From positions 3,528,001 through 3,592,000 of the forward strand of contig CP020563.1 of NCBI GenBank assembly GCA_002082585.1: a DNA stretch of 64,000 bases. Reading direction: 5' to 3'. This stretch comes from Kitasatospora albolonga (GTDB lineage Bacteria; Actinomycetota; Actinomycetes; Streptomycetales; Streptomycetaceae). Below are positions 1 to 7,678 of the stretch, one piece after another; the first letter of the stretch is position 1, and every line of letters starts with the position of its first letter. A model generated the notes under the pieces. That model was not told the DNA's origin and did not search any database. It saw only the letters and a program-made list of their open reading frames with translations. The translations under genes were made by a program, and so were the position numbers.

Positions 1-67
1 CCTCCGCTCGGCACCATGGGCGGCCCTTCCCGTTCGTCTGCCGTAGGTCGGCTCGGGTCACCCTAAG

Positions 68-111
68 CCAGGGCCCCGCCGTGCCCGGTTTCGGGCAGGG
101 CGGGGCCCTGG
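68..111 (-). terminator. Strong hairpin terminator downstream of the aminotransferase
   Basis: A 13-bp perfect stem (CCAGGGCCCCGCC at 68-80 pairs with 99-111) encloses a second small stem (GTGCCCG/CGGGCA). It lies about 100 nt past the stop codon of the leftward aminotransferase gene. No other gene is visible in positions 1-214, so this is read as the terminator of that gene; it may also serve a gene outside the left edge. Confidence 0.65.
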
Positions 112-180
112 AATGTGCGCGAGAGTGCCCGGACGCTCACAACGTGTGTTCGCGGCCGACTGCTGAGCCGCGTGGCCGCG

Positions 181-239
181 CTGCACCGTGTGCTCGTGGA
201 CGGCTACCGCGCCGCTACACCGTGTGCTCGTCCGCGACC
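181..239. repeat. Imperfect duplication of the aminotransferase 3' end
   Basis: The last codons of the aminotransferase (the CACCGTGTGCTCGT core at about 218-231) reappear at about 184-197, 34 bp downstream of the gene end. A weaker third copy may lie near 140-155. The second copy is noncoding. This resembles other stop-codon-proximal duplications in the window. Confidence 0.5.
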
Positions 240-1588
240 GCCAGCGCGATGTCCAGCGCCGCCAGCCCTTCCTTCGCCTCGGCCTCGGTGACGTTGCAGG
301 CGGGGACGGCGTGGGTGCGGTTCATGTTGATGAACGGCCACAGGCCCTGCTTCTTCGCCGCCGCCCCGAAGGCCGCCATCGGCGCGTTCGCCTCGCCCGA
401 GGCGTTGTACGGGACGAGCGGCTCGCGAGTCTCCCGGTTCCGTACGAGCTCCAGCGCCCAGAAGGCGCCGAGGCCCCGCACCTCGCCCACCGAGGGGTGA
501 CGTTCGGCCAGTTCGCGCAGGCCGGGGCCGAGGACGGTCTCGCCGATCCGGGCCGCGTTCTCGACGACCTTCTCGTCCTCCATCACGCCGATGGTGGCGA
601 CGGCCGCCGCGCAGGCCAGCGGGTGGCCGGAGTAGGTGAGGCCGCCGGGGTAGGGGCGGGTCTCGAAGGTCGCGGCGATCTCGGCGCTGATAGCGACGCC
701 GCCGAGCGGTACGTAACCGGAGTTGACGCCCTTCGCGAAGGTCAGCAGGTCCGGTACGACGTCGAAGTGGTCGGCGGCGAACCAGGCACCGGTACGCCCG
801 AATCCGGCCATCACCTCGTCCAGCACGAAGACGATCCCGTACCGGTCGCAGATCTCGCGCACGCCCGCCAGATAGCCGGGCGGCGGGGTCATGATCCCGG
901 CCGTACCCGGGACCGTCTCCAGGATGATCGCGGCAATGGTGGCCGGGCCCTCGAAGGCGAGGGTGTCCTCCAGGTGCTGGAGCGCGCGGGCGCACTCCTC
1001 GGCCTCGGTCTCCGCGTAGAACGGCGAGCGGTAGAGGAAGGGCGCCCAGAAGCGGACGACCCCGGCCGAGCCGTTGTCGGAGGGCCAGCGGCGCGGGTCG
1101 CCGGTGAGGTTGATCGCGGTGGAGGTGGCGCCGTGGTACGAGCGGTAGGCGGAGAGCACCTTCGTACGGCCGGTGTGCAGCCGGGCCATGCGGATGGCGT
1201 TCTCGACGGCCTCGGCCCCGCCGTTGGTGAAGAAGATCTTGTCCAGGTCGCCCGGGGTGCGCCCGGCGATGAGGCGTGCGGCCTCGGAGCGCGCCTCGAC
1301 CGCGAACGCGGGCGCGAACGTGGCGAGTTTCCCGGCCTGCTCCTGGATCGCGGCGACCACGGTGGGGTGCTGGTAGCCGATGTTCGTGTAGACGAGCCCG
1401 CTGGTGAAGTCGAGGTAGCGGTTGCCGTCGTAGTCCCAGAAGTAGGACCCCTCGGCGCCGGCCACGGCGAGCGGGTCGATGAGGCCCTGGGCGGACCAGG
1501 AGTGGAACACGTGGGCGCGGTCCGCGGCCTTCACGGCCGCACCGGCCGCGGGGTCGGCGTACGGAACACGAGGGGCATGAGGGGTCAT
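215..1588 (-). CDS. Class III (aspartate/omega-type) PLP aminotransferase
   Basis: The 457-residue product is a fold-type I PLP enzyme of aminotransferase class III (the omega-amino acid:pyruvate and taurine:pyruvate group). Visible motifs include the N-terminal GxYFWDYDGNRYLDF segment, TNGGAEAVENAIRMAR for cofactor phosphate binding, FVLDEVMAGFGRTG with the PLP-binding Asp, and LTFAKGVNSGY containing the Schiff-base Lys. The ATG at 1588 was chosen because homology begins there; the upstream in-frame extension is low-complexity. It is divergent from the DJ-1/MarR pair. The exact amino donor cannot be told from sequence, and nothing in the neighbourhood specifies a pathway. Confidence 0.9.
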   Translation of the reverse strand: MTPHAPRVPYADPAAGAAVKAADRAHVFHSWSAQGLIDPLAVAGAEGSYFWDYDGNRYLDFTSGLVYTNIGYQHPTVVAAIQEQAGKLATFAPAFAVEARSEAARLIAGRTPGDLDKIFFTNGGAEAVENAIRMARLHTGRTKVLSAYRSYHGATSTAINLTGDPRRWPSDNGSAGVVRFWAPFLYRSPFYAETEAEECARALQHLEDTLAFEGPATIAAIILETVPGTAGIMTPPPGYLAGVREICDRYGIVFVLDEVMAGFGRTGAWFAADHFDVVPDLLTFAKGVNSGYVPLGGVAISAEIAATFETRPYPGGLTYSGHPLACAAAVATIGVMEDEKVVENAARIGETVLGPGLRELAERHPSVGEVRGLGAFWALELVRNRETREPLVPYNASGEANAPMAAFGAAAKKQGLWPFINMNRTHAVPACNVTEAEAKEGLAALDIALAVADEHTV

Positions 1589-1692
1589 GCGGCGAGCGTA
1601 GGCGCTGGTGGGGGGTGTGCTCCATGGCCATGTTGTACGGCGTCGGGCGCGGGGATCGGCAGGGTGTCGGGTCCGGGGCGGGGCCCATCCCA

Positions 1693-1729
1693 TTGACAGC
1701 ATGCTGCCTTCATGACAGGATTCTGTCAT
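1693..1729 (+). promoter_or_regulatory. Promoter with perfect ATGACAG-GATT-CTGTCAT operator
   Basis: A TTGACA hexamer at 1693-1698 is followed about 18 bp later by an AGGATT-like -10. A perfect inverted repeat, ATGACAG-N4-CTGTCAT (1712-1729), covers the -10 region. A smaller palindrome, CAGCATGCTG, sits at 1697-1706. The position, directly before a DJ-1/MarR operon, suggests autoregulation by the MarR protein at 2353-2844. That is inference. Confidence 0.55.
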
Positions 1730-1747
1730 CTACTCAGGGAGGCCGTC

Positions 1748-2356
1748 ATGGGCAGCACCAGAACCGTTCACCTCGCCGTGTACGACACGCTCGCCGACTG
1801 GGAGACCGGGTACACCACCGCGTTCCTCGCGCAGAACGGCTACACCGTGCGGACCGTGGGCCCGGACCGGGAGCCGGTCACCACCATGGGCGGGCTGCGC
1901 GTCCAGCCCGATCTGGCGCTGGCCGAGCTGCGGCCCGAGGACAGCGCGCTGCTCGTCCTGCCCGGTGCCGGGCTCTGGGACGCGGGGGACGAGCTGGCCC
2001 CGTTCGCCCGTACCGCGCGCGCCTTCCTCGACGCGGAGGTGCCGGTGGCGGCGATCTGCGGGGCGACGGCCGGACTGGCCCGCGAGGGGCTCCTCGACGA
2101 CCGGGCGCACACGAGCGCGGTCTCCTTCTACCTGGCGGCCACGGGGTACGGAGGCGGCGCGCGGTACGTGGAGGCCGACGCGGTGACGGACGGCGGGCTG
2201 ATCACGGCCGGGCCGACGGAGCCGGTGGCGCTGGCGCGGGAGGTGTTCGGGCTGCTGGGGGTGTACGGACCGAAGAAGCTGGACGCGTGGTACCGGCTGT
2301 TCCACGGCTCGGACCCGAGCGCGTACGAGGTGCTGGAAGGTGAGGACGAGGGATGA
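1748..2356 (+). CDS. DJ-1/PfpI family protein
   Basis: This 202-residue protein has the class I glutamine amidotransferase-like fold of the DJ-1/PfpI family. The nucleophile elbow reads PVAAICGATAGLAR, with the family cysteine in AICGAT about residues 100-106, and LLVLPGAGLWD matches the conserved segment before it. The ATG at 1748 was chosen for the AGGGAGG ribosome site at about 1736-1742. Its stop overlaps the following MarR gene by 4 nt, so the two are translationally coupled. Members act as stress-related hydrolases, glyoxalases or isonitrile hydratases; the substrate here is unknown. Confidence 0.85.
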   Translation: MGSTRTVHLAVYDTLADWETGYTTAFLAQNGYTVRTVGPDREPVTTMGGLRVQPDLALAELRPEDSALLVLPGAGLWDAGDELAPFARTARAFLDAEVPVAAICGATAGLAREGLLDDRAHTSAVSFYLAATGYGGGARYVEADAVTDGGLITAGPTEPVALAREVFGLLGVYGPKKLDAWYRLFHGSDPSAYEVLEGEDEG

Positions 2357-2844
2357 GCGGTGGTGACGGGCTGCCTTCGGAGCAGGAGCTGCTGAGCCGG
2401 AGCGCGCTGGCGGTGTTCCGGCTGAACGGCCAGTTCCTGGGCGTGGCCGAGGAACTGGCCCGGCCGAGCGGACTGACGGCCGCGTGGTGGCAGGTGCTGG
2501 GGGCGGTGCAGGTCGAGCCGCTGCCGGTGGCGGGGATCGCCCGGGCGATGGGGATCACCCGGCAGAGCGTGCAGCGGATCGCGGACCTGCTGGTGGAGCG
2601 GGGTCTCGCGGAGTACGTCGAGAACCCGGCCCACCGCCGCGCGAAGCTGTTGCGGGTGACGGACGCGGGGCGCGATGCGGTGGCCCGGATCGGCCCGCCG
2701 CACGCGGAGTTCGCCGCGCGGCTGGCGGGGGAGCTGGGGGCGGAGGGGTTCGCGGAGACGGTGCGGGTGCTGGAGCGGTTGTCGGGGGCGCTGGACGCGG
2801 TGGCCCGTTCCAGCCCGTCCGGCGGGGTCGGCGCCGACCTTTAG
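2353..2844 (+). CDS. MarR family transcriptional regulator
   Basis: The 163-residue product is a winged-helix MarR-type regulator. The recognition region (IARAMGITRQSVQRIADLL, about residues 58-76) is followed by the wing segment ENPAHRRAKLLRVTDAGR, typical of the family. The gene overlaps the DJ-1/PfpI gene by ATGA, so they form one operon, and the palindrome at 1712-1729 is a plausible operator for it. MarR proteins paired with DJ-1-like enzymes usually repress the operon until a reactive ligand is sensed; the ligand here is unknown. Confidence 0.88.
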   Translation: MSGGDGLPSEQELLSRSALAVFRLNGQFLGVAEELARPSGLTAAWWQVLGAVQVEPLPVAGIARAMGITRQSVQRIADLLVERGLAEYVENPAHRRAKLLRVTDAGRDAVARIGPPHAEFAARLAGELGAEGFAETVRVLERLSGALDAVARSSPSGGVGADL

Positions 2845-2863
2845 CCCGGGCGGGGGCCACCCA

Positions 2864-2999
2864 AGCCCGTCCGGCGTTTGAGGACGGAACCCTTGCCCTG
2901 GTGGGGGCGCGCCTGACTGCCGGGCTCCCCCGGGGCGCCGCCCCTGCCCGCGCACCGGACCCGCGCTCCCCGGTTCCGTCCTCAAACGCCGGACGGGCT
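2864..2999. repeat. 28-bp perfect inverted repeat, Streptomyces dispersed GGCGTTTGAGGA element
   Basis: AGCCCGTCCGGCGTTTGAGG and the bases after it (2864-2891) are repeated exactly in inverse orientation at 2972-2999, with 80 nt between the arms. The CCGGCGTTTGAGGA core is a common intergenic repeat of Streptomyces genomes (recalled, not searched). A related form is at 62592-62672. It fills most of the gap between the MarR gene and the kinase and may act as a terminator or RNA-processing stem. Confidence 0.7.
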
Positions 3000-3152
3000 G
3001 AAGGTGTCCGCCCTGGGCCGGAGGGAGGGCGCCCGGGCGGGCTGAGGCTTGGTGGAACCGGGGCCGTGGCGGGGTGAGTCGTAGAGGGCGGCGGCAGGCC
3101 CCGGGGCGGCGGAGCTATCCTCGTGCGGGCCACCCGGGGGAGGAAGCGCACC

Positions 3153-4907
3153 ATGGATCAGCTCAGGCCCGACGACCCGCACCGCATCGGCGCGTACCGC
3201 CTCCTCGGCCGGCTGGGCGAAGGCGGCATGGGCCAGGTCTTCCTCGCCCGCTCCGACCGGGGCCGTACCGTCGCCCTCAAGCTCGTCCGCCGCGAGCTCG
3301 CCGAGCAGCCCGAGTTCCGCGCCCGCTTCCGCCAGGAGGTCCGCGCCGCGCACCAGGTCGGCGGCGCCTGGACCGCCCCGGTCCTGGACTCCGACACCGA
3401 GGCCGCCGTCCCCTGGGTCGCCACCGGCTATGTCGCCGGGCCCTCCCTGCACCGCGTCGTCTCCGGCCGCCCCGGCGCCCCGGTCGCGGAATCGGGGGCG
3501 TACGGGCCGCTGCCGATACGTTCCGTCCAGCTCCTCGGCTCCGGGCTCGCCCACGCCCTCCAGCACATCCACGGCGCCGGGCTCATCCACCGCGACCTGA
3601 AGCCGTCCAACGTGCTGCTCACCATCGACGGCCCCCGGGTCATCGACTTCGGCATCGCCCGCGCCCTGGAGTCCCTGCCCGACGGCGATCTGACCCGCAC
3701 CGGCTCGATGATCGGCTCGCCCGGGTTCATGGCCCCGGAGCAGGTGCGCGGGGAGCGCGTGACGCCCGCGTGCGATGTGTTCTGCCTCGGCTCCGTGCTC
3801 GCGTACGCGGCATCCGGCCGCCTCCCCTTCGGTACGGCCGACAGCGGCGGGGTGCACGCGCTGATGTTCCGGATCACCCAGGAGGACCCGGACCTGACCG
3901 GAGTCCCGGCGGAGCTGACCGGGCTCGTACGGGAGTGCCTGGCCAAGGACCCGGCCGCCCGGCCCTCCACCGACGAGCTCCTGGCCCGCCTCGGCGAGGC
4001 GCGGGCGGACGAGCCCTGGCTCCCGGCCACCCTCATCGCCCAACTGGGCCGCCAGGCGGTGGGGCTGCTGGACGCGGAGGACCCGGAGCAGCCGACGCGC
4101 CCCGGCACCCCTCCCGCCTCCGTCCACGCGCTCCCCACCCAGGTCGCCCCGGTGCCCGCGCCGCCCGCGCCCGTCACTCCCCCGCCGACCCCGACCCCAC
4201 CGCCGTACGCGCACCAGCCTCAGCACCAGCCCCCGTACGGCCAGAGCTACGGCCCCGGCCCGGCGTACAACACCCCGCTGCCGCCCGCCTACTTCGCCCC
4301 GGCGACCGCCCCCACGCCCGTGCGCCGGTCCGCCGGGGCGACCGTCGCGCTCGTCGCCGTCGCGATCGTGGTGGCGATAGGCGCGGGCGGGTCCGTGTAC
4401 GCGTTCATGAACAACAAGGGCGGCGATACGCCCACCCCCGGCCCGTCGGCCTCCGCCTCGACCGGGAGCTCCACCGAAAACTCCGCCGGAAGCTCCACCG
4501 GGAGTTCCACCGGCGCTTCCGGCGAGACGACGGGCACCGACGACGAGGGCGGGGTCCCCGGCGACTACCTCGGCACCTGGACCGCCTCCCTCCCCGGCGA
4601 GCGGGGCGCGTCCTCCCGGGAGCTGACCATCCGCCAGGGCGACGTCGGCGACCAGGTCCTCTCCCTCACCGCCAAGGGCCCCCTGGCGCTGGGCGCCACG
4701 TACCACTGCGAGTTCACCGCGCCCCTGGCCGCCCGCCCCGCCGCCGGTGAACCGGTCAGGATCGGTCCCTCCACCGTCTCCGTGGGCAGACCGGCCTCGT
4801 CCTGCGCCCCCGGAAAGGCCACCGAGCTGACGCTCCTCCCCGACGGCACCCTGCGCCGGGCGACGATCGGTTCGGGCGAGACCGTGACCTACACCAGGTC
4901 GGACTGA
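3153..4907 (+). CDS. Membrane-anchored eukaryotic-type Ser/Thr protein kinase
   Basis: The 584-residue product starts at ATG 3153 behind GGGGGAGGAAG. Kinase motifs are all present: glycine loop GRLGEGGMGQVF (19-30), catalytic Lys43 in VALKLV, HRDLKPSN with Asp about 148, and DFG at about 165-167. A Pro-rich linker follows, then one transmembrane helix (about 396-418), a Ser/Thr-Gly linker, and an extracytoplasmic domain from TDDEGGVPGDYLGTW to the end. It therefore joins a cytoplasmic kinase to an external sensor-like domain. A truncated copy of that external domain is present at 9019-9180. The gene runs toward the MFS reading frame with 3 nt between stops. Confidence 0.93.
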   Translation: MDQLRPDDPHRIGAYRLLGRLGEGGMGQVFLARSDRGRTVALKLVRRELAEQPEFRARFRQEVRAAHQVGGAWTAPVLDSDTEAAVPWVATGYVAGPSLHRVVSGRPGAPVAESGAYGPLPIRSVQLLGSGLAHALQHIHGAGLIHRDLKPSNVLLTIDGPRVIDFGIARALESLPDGDLTRTGSMIGSPGFMAPEQVRGERVTPACDVFCLGSVLAYAASGRLPFGTADSGGVHALMFRITQEDPDLTGVPAELTGLVRECLAKDPAARPSTDELLARLGEARADEPWLPATLIAQLGRQAVGLLDAEDPEQPTRPGTPPASVHALPTQVAPVPAPPAPVTPPPTPTPPPYAHQPQHQPPYGQSYGPGPAYNTPLPPAYFAPATAPTPVRRSAGATVALVAVAIVVAIGAGGSVYAFMNNKGGDTPTPGPSASASTGSSTENSAGSSTGSSTGASGETTGTDDEGGVPGDYLGTWTASLPGERGASSRELTIRQGDVGDQVLSLTAKGPLALGATYHCEFTAPLAARPAAGEPVRIGPSTVSVGRPASSCAPGKATELTLLPDGTLRRATIGSGETVTYTRSD

Positions 4908-4926
4908 CCTCTACACCAGGTCGGAC
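4889..4926. repeat. 16-bp direct duplication spanning the kinase stop codon
   Basis: CTACACCAGGTCGGAC occurs at 4889-4904, inside the last kinase codons, and again at 4911-4926, where it forms the last codons of the opposing MFS frame. The period is 22 bp. The two genes therefore share a duplicated 3' end. Confidence 0.8.
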
Positions 4927-6209
4927 CGATCGGACCGAACGGACGGCGCTCCCGCCACCGGGACGGGCATCCGCCGCCGCAGCGCCCCCGTGAGCAGCGC
5001 CGCACCCCCCAGCAGCACCAGCACCACGATCATCGCCGCGCGCAGCCCCACGTGGTCGGCCAGGAAGCCCAGCGAGGGCGGGCCGACCAGGAACGCCGCG
5101 TACCCCGCCGTCGAGACCGCCGCGACCCGGGCCGAGGCGTCCCGCTCCCCCGCCCCTTCCCCCGCCGCCGAGATCGTCACCGGGAACCCCAGCGAGGCGC
5201 CGAGCCCCCACAGCACGACGGCCGCCCCGGCAAGCAGCGCGCTGGACGAGAAGACCACCAGCGCCACGCCCACCGCCGCCACGACCGCGCTGGCCCGGAC
5301 CACGGCCGCGGGCCCGTACCGCACGAGCAGCGGCCCGCCCGTGAACCGGCCCGTCGTCATCGCCACCGCGAACAGCAGGAACGTCAGCGAGCCCGCCGTC
5401 GCGCCCGTCCCGTGACCGTCCACCATCAGCAGCGGCAGCCAGTCGTTGGCGGAGCCCTCCGCGAACGCCATGGCCAGCACGATCAGCCCGATCAGCACCA
5501 GCCGCCGGTCCCGCCAGACCTCCAGCTGGGCCCGCCACCCACGGCCCCGCTCCCCATTGACGGACCCGCCGTCCTCGCTGCCGGAATCGCCGTCCCCGCA
5601 GCCCGCATCGCCGTCCTCGCGCCCCGTACCCGCCGGAACGGCCCGTACGGTCCACACCCCGGCCGCCGCCACGGCCACGGCGACCCCCGCCAGGTGCCAG
5701 CCGACCGGGAACCGTACCGCCGTCAGCCCCATCCCCAGCAGCGCCCCGACCACCGTCCCGAGGCTGAAGCAGCCGTGCAGCACCGGCAGGACCGGGCGCC
5801 CCACGGTCCGCTCCACGGCGGCGCCCTCGATGTTGAACGCCACCTCCGCGAGCCCCAACCCGGCCCCGAACAGCGCCAGACCGGCGAAGACCCCGCCGGA
5901 CACCTCCAGCGCCGCGCCCCCGGCCATCACCAGCAGCCCGGCGACGAGCAGCCCCGCGCCGAGCGCGATCACCGGCCGCCCGCCGTGCCTGCGTACGAGA
6001 CCGCCGGAGACCAGCACCCCCGCCATGGAGCCGACGGAGAGCCCGAACAGGACCAGCCCCATCGAGCCCGTGGAGGCGTCCAGCGCATCCCGCACGGCGG
6101 GCGTCCTCGCCACCCAGGACGCCAGGCTCACCCCGGTGGCGAGCATGAAGAGGAAGAGCGCGGTACGCCAGCGGCGGGTGCGGGCGTCGATGACCGGCGT
6201 GGGCTTCAT
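4911..6209 (-). CDS. Internal start: YbjJ-like MFS transporter
   Basis: Alternative reading of the second half of the fused frame, starting at ATG 6209 and giving 432 residues, a normal MFS length. It has about 12 hydrophobic segments, a central charged Gly/Asp/Ser-rich loop at about residues 190-225, and the LFGLSVGSMAGVLVSGGLVRRHG loop region typical of YbjJ-like carriers. The duplicated operator at 6253-6293 lies 45-85 nt upstream, where a promoter would be expected. The ribosome site is weak (GGCGCCCTCCCC). The substrate is unknown, and I regard this start as the ancestral gene. Confidence 0.6.
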   Translation of the reverse strand: MKPTPVIDARTRRWRTALFLFMLATGVSLASWVARTPAVRDALDASTGSMGLVLFGLSVGSMAGVLVSGGLVRRHGGRPVIALGAGLLVAGLLVMAGGAALEVSGGVFAGLALFGAGLGLAEVAFNIEGAAVERTVGRPVLPVLHGCFSLGTVVGALLGMGLTAVRFPVGWHLAGVAVAVAAAGVWTVRAVPAGTGREDGDAGCGDGDSGSEDGGSVNGERGRGWRAQLEVWRDRRLVLIGLIVLAMAFAEGSANDWLPLLMVDGHGTGATAGSLTFLLFAVAMTTGRFTGGPLLVRYGPAAVVRASAVVAAVGVALVVFSSSALLAGAAVVLWGLGASLGFPVTISAAGEGAGERDASARVAAVSTAGYAAFLVGPPSLGFLADHVGLRAAMIVVLVLLGGAALLTGALRRRMPVPVAGAPSVRSDRSDLV

Positions 6210-7541
6210 GGGGAGGGCGCCTCGGCAGACGGGAGAGGGAGGAGGAGAAGGCTTGAGCGTACGAACGTACACCTCAAGCGTACGTTCGTACACGCTCTCT
6301 GGGTGCAAGGGGCGCTTCTCCGCGTCCCGGAGACCTCGGGTGGTGACCCGGGAGGCGAGCGGGATCGCGGCGAGGGTGAGTCCGACGGCCGCGGCGACGA
6401 AGGTGGCGCGGATTCCCACGCCACGTCCGAGCAGGCCGCCGCCGAGGGCACCGAGGGGGACGACGCCGAGGACGATCAGGCGGTAGGCGGCGGTGACGCG
6501 GCCGAGGAGTTCGTCGGGGACCGCCGCCTGGCGCAGGGTGCTGACGACGATCTGGTTCAGCGAGGAGGCAAGGGCGGCGCCGAACAGGGCGGCCAGGGCC
6601 AGGGGCGTGCTGCCACCCAGCCCGAGGACGGCGTACCCGGCGGCCGGGGCGAGGGCGGCGAGCCAGGTGGTGGGGCCGCCCCCGATACGGGGCACGATGT
6701 GCTCGGCGAGCAGCGAGCCCGCGATCGCACCGGCTGCGGGGACGGCGATGAACAGGCCGTAGCTCGACAGGGGCAGTTGGTACGGGCCGGTGATCAGCAG
6801 CACGAGCAGACCGCCGGTGGCCGCGCCGAAGAAGTTGATCGCCGCCGAGATGAACGCGACGCGGCGCAGCAGGCCGTGGCGCCAGAAGTGGACCCATCCG
6901 GTACGGATGTCCTGGGCGATGGTGGCCGGTTCGGCACGGTGGCGCTCGTGCTCGTGCTCCTCGCCGGAGGTGCGCAGTGCGGGCAGCAGCAGGGCCGCGA
7001 GACCGGCGAGGGCGAACGCCGCCGCGCCGGTGTAGAAGGCCGCCGACGCCGCCAGGGCGAACAGCGCCGCCCCGGCGGGCGGACCGACGAACGTGTTGAT
7101 GACGGACTGGGTGGCGAACAGCCTGCCGTTGGCGCGTTCGAGCTTCTCGCGGGGCAGGAGACGGGGCGGGATGGCCAGGGCGGCGTTGTCGACCATCGTC
7201 TCGGCGCAGCCCGCGATGAACACGGCGGCGTAGAGCAGTGCGACGTGCCGCCATCCGCCGGTCAGGGAGAGGGCGAGCAGCGCGAATCCCGCGGCGCGCA
7301 GCCCGTTGCCGAGGACGAGTATCCGGCGCCGGTCCATGCGGTCGGCGAGCGCCCCGGTGGGGAGGGTGGCGAGCAGCCAGGGCAGGAACTGCGCCACCGT
7401 CGCGCCCGCCACCAGGAGCGGGTCACGGGTCAGCGTGGCGACGAGCAGCGGTGCGGCTGCCTGCAGGACCCCGTCGCCGAGGTTCGAGGCCGCCTGGGAC
7501 GCCCACAGCGCGGTGAACGGTCGGGGGGCGGCGACGGGCAT
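4911..7541 (-). CDS. Two MFS transporters fused in one 876-residue frame
   Basis: A single uninterrupted frame starts at ATG 7541 (behind GAGGAGA). Residues 1 to about 425 are an EntS-like, MFS_3-type exporter with about 12 membrane segments and the LADRMDRRR loop. Residues 445-876 are a second 12-helix MFS carrier of the YbjJ-like type. The join (about residues 426-444, ESVYERTLEVYVRTL) is encoded by what looks like the promoter/operator of the second gene. A deletion that removed the first gene's stop and probably a TetR gene would explain this. Whether a fused 24-helix protein is made is unknown. The second half can also start internally at 6209. Confidence 0.8.
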   Translation of the reverse strand: MPVAAPRPFTALWASQAASNLGDGVLQAAAPLLVATLTRDPLLVAGATVAQFLPWLLATLPTGALADRMDRRRILVLGNGLRAAGFALLALSLTGGWRHVALLYAAVFIAGCAETMVDNAALAIPPRLLPREKLERANGRLFATQSVINTFVGPPAGAALFALAASAAFYTGAAAFALAGLAALLLPALRTSGEEHEHERHRAEPATIAQDIRTGWVHFWRHGLLRRVAFISAAINFFGAATGGLLVLLITGPYQLPLSSYGLFIAVPAAGAIAGSLLAEHIVPRIGGGPTTWLAALAPAAGYAVLGLGGSTPLALAALFGAALASSLNQIVVSTLRQAAVPDELLGRVTAAYRLIVLGVVPLGALGGGLLGRGVGIRATFVAAAVGLTLAAIPLASRVTTRGLRDAEKRPLHPESVYERTLEVYVRTLKPSPPPSPVCRGALPMKPTPVIDARTRRWRTALFLFMLATGVSLASWVARTPAVRDALDASTGSMGLVLFGLSVGSMAGVLVSGGLVRRHGGRPVIALGAGLLVAGLLVMAGGAALEVSGGVFAGLALFGAGLGLAEVAFNIEGAAVERTVGRPVLPVLHGCFSLGTVVGALLGMGLTAVRFPVGWHLAGVAVAVAAAGVWTVRAVPAGTGREDGDAGCGDGDSGSEDGGSVNGERGRGWRAQLEVWRDRRLVLIGLIVLAMAFAEGSANDWLPLLMVDGHGTGATAGSLTFLLFAVAMTTGRFTGGPLLVRYGPAAVVRASAVVAAVGVALVVFSSSALLAGAAVVLWGLGASLGFPVTISAAGEGAGERDASARVAAVSTAGYAAFLVGPPSLGFLADHVGLRAAMIVVLVLLGGAALLTGALRRRMPVPVAGAPSVRSDRSDLV
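6253..6293 (-). promoter_or_regulatory. Tandem GTACGWWCGTAC operators inside the fused MFS frame
   Basis: GTACGAACGTAC (6259-6270) and GTACGTTCGTAC (6280-6291) are each near-palindromic and are reverse complements of one another. They are embedded in 21-bp direct units (AGCGTACGWWCGTACAC). Spacing of two helical turns is typical for a TetR-type repressor binding as a dimer pair. They lie just upstream of the second MFS domain, where its own promoter would be, although they are translated in the fused frame. No divergent regulator gene remains beside them. Confidence 0.65.
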
Positions 7542-7607
7542 GGGCGTCTCCTCGCGGTGATCTCATGGGTGATGGGCCGATGAGGCATGATGCCCAGAGG
7601 ATCACCT

Positions 7608-7633
7608 CACATGCAATAATGCTTTTGCCTGTG
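7608..7633. promoter_or_regulatory. Inverted repeat between the MFS frame and the CGNR regulator
   Basis: CACATGCAA (7608-7616) and TTGCCTGTG (7625-7633) form 9-bp arms with one mismatch and an 8-nt spacer, centred in the 137-nt divergent intergenic region. It is a candidate operator for the CGNR protein. The half-sites resemble those of the TTGCNTGNNCANGCAA sites at 43.8-49.1 kb but face outward. Confidence 0.45.
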
Positions 7634-7678
7634 AGAGCCACCTCGCGGGCGCAACGCCTTCGCGGAGAGGAGAAGCCG

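Noticed and set aside
1..67. Left window edge as coding sequence
   Set aside because: No frame with coding features; only a hairpin is visible just to its right.
188..1696. Long frames on both strands overlapping the aminotransferase
   Set aside because: Arg/Gly/Pro-rich shadows of high-G+C coding sequence with no family features; the 215-1588 frame has all the aminotransferase motifs.
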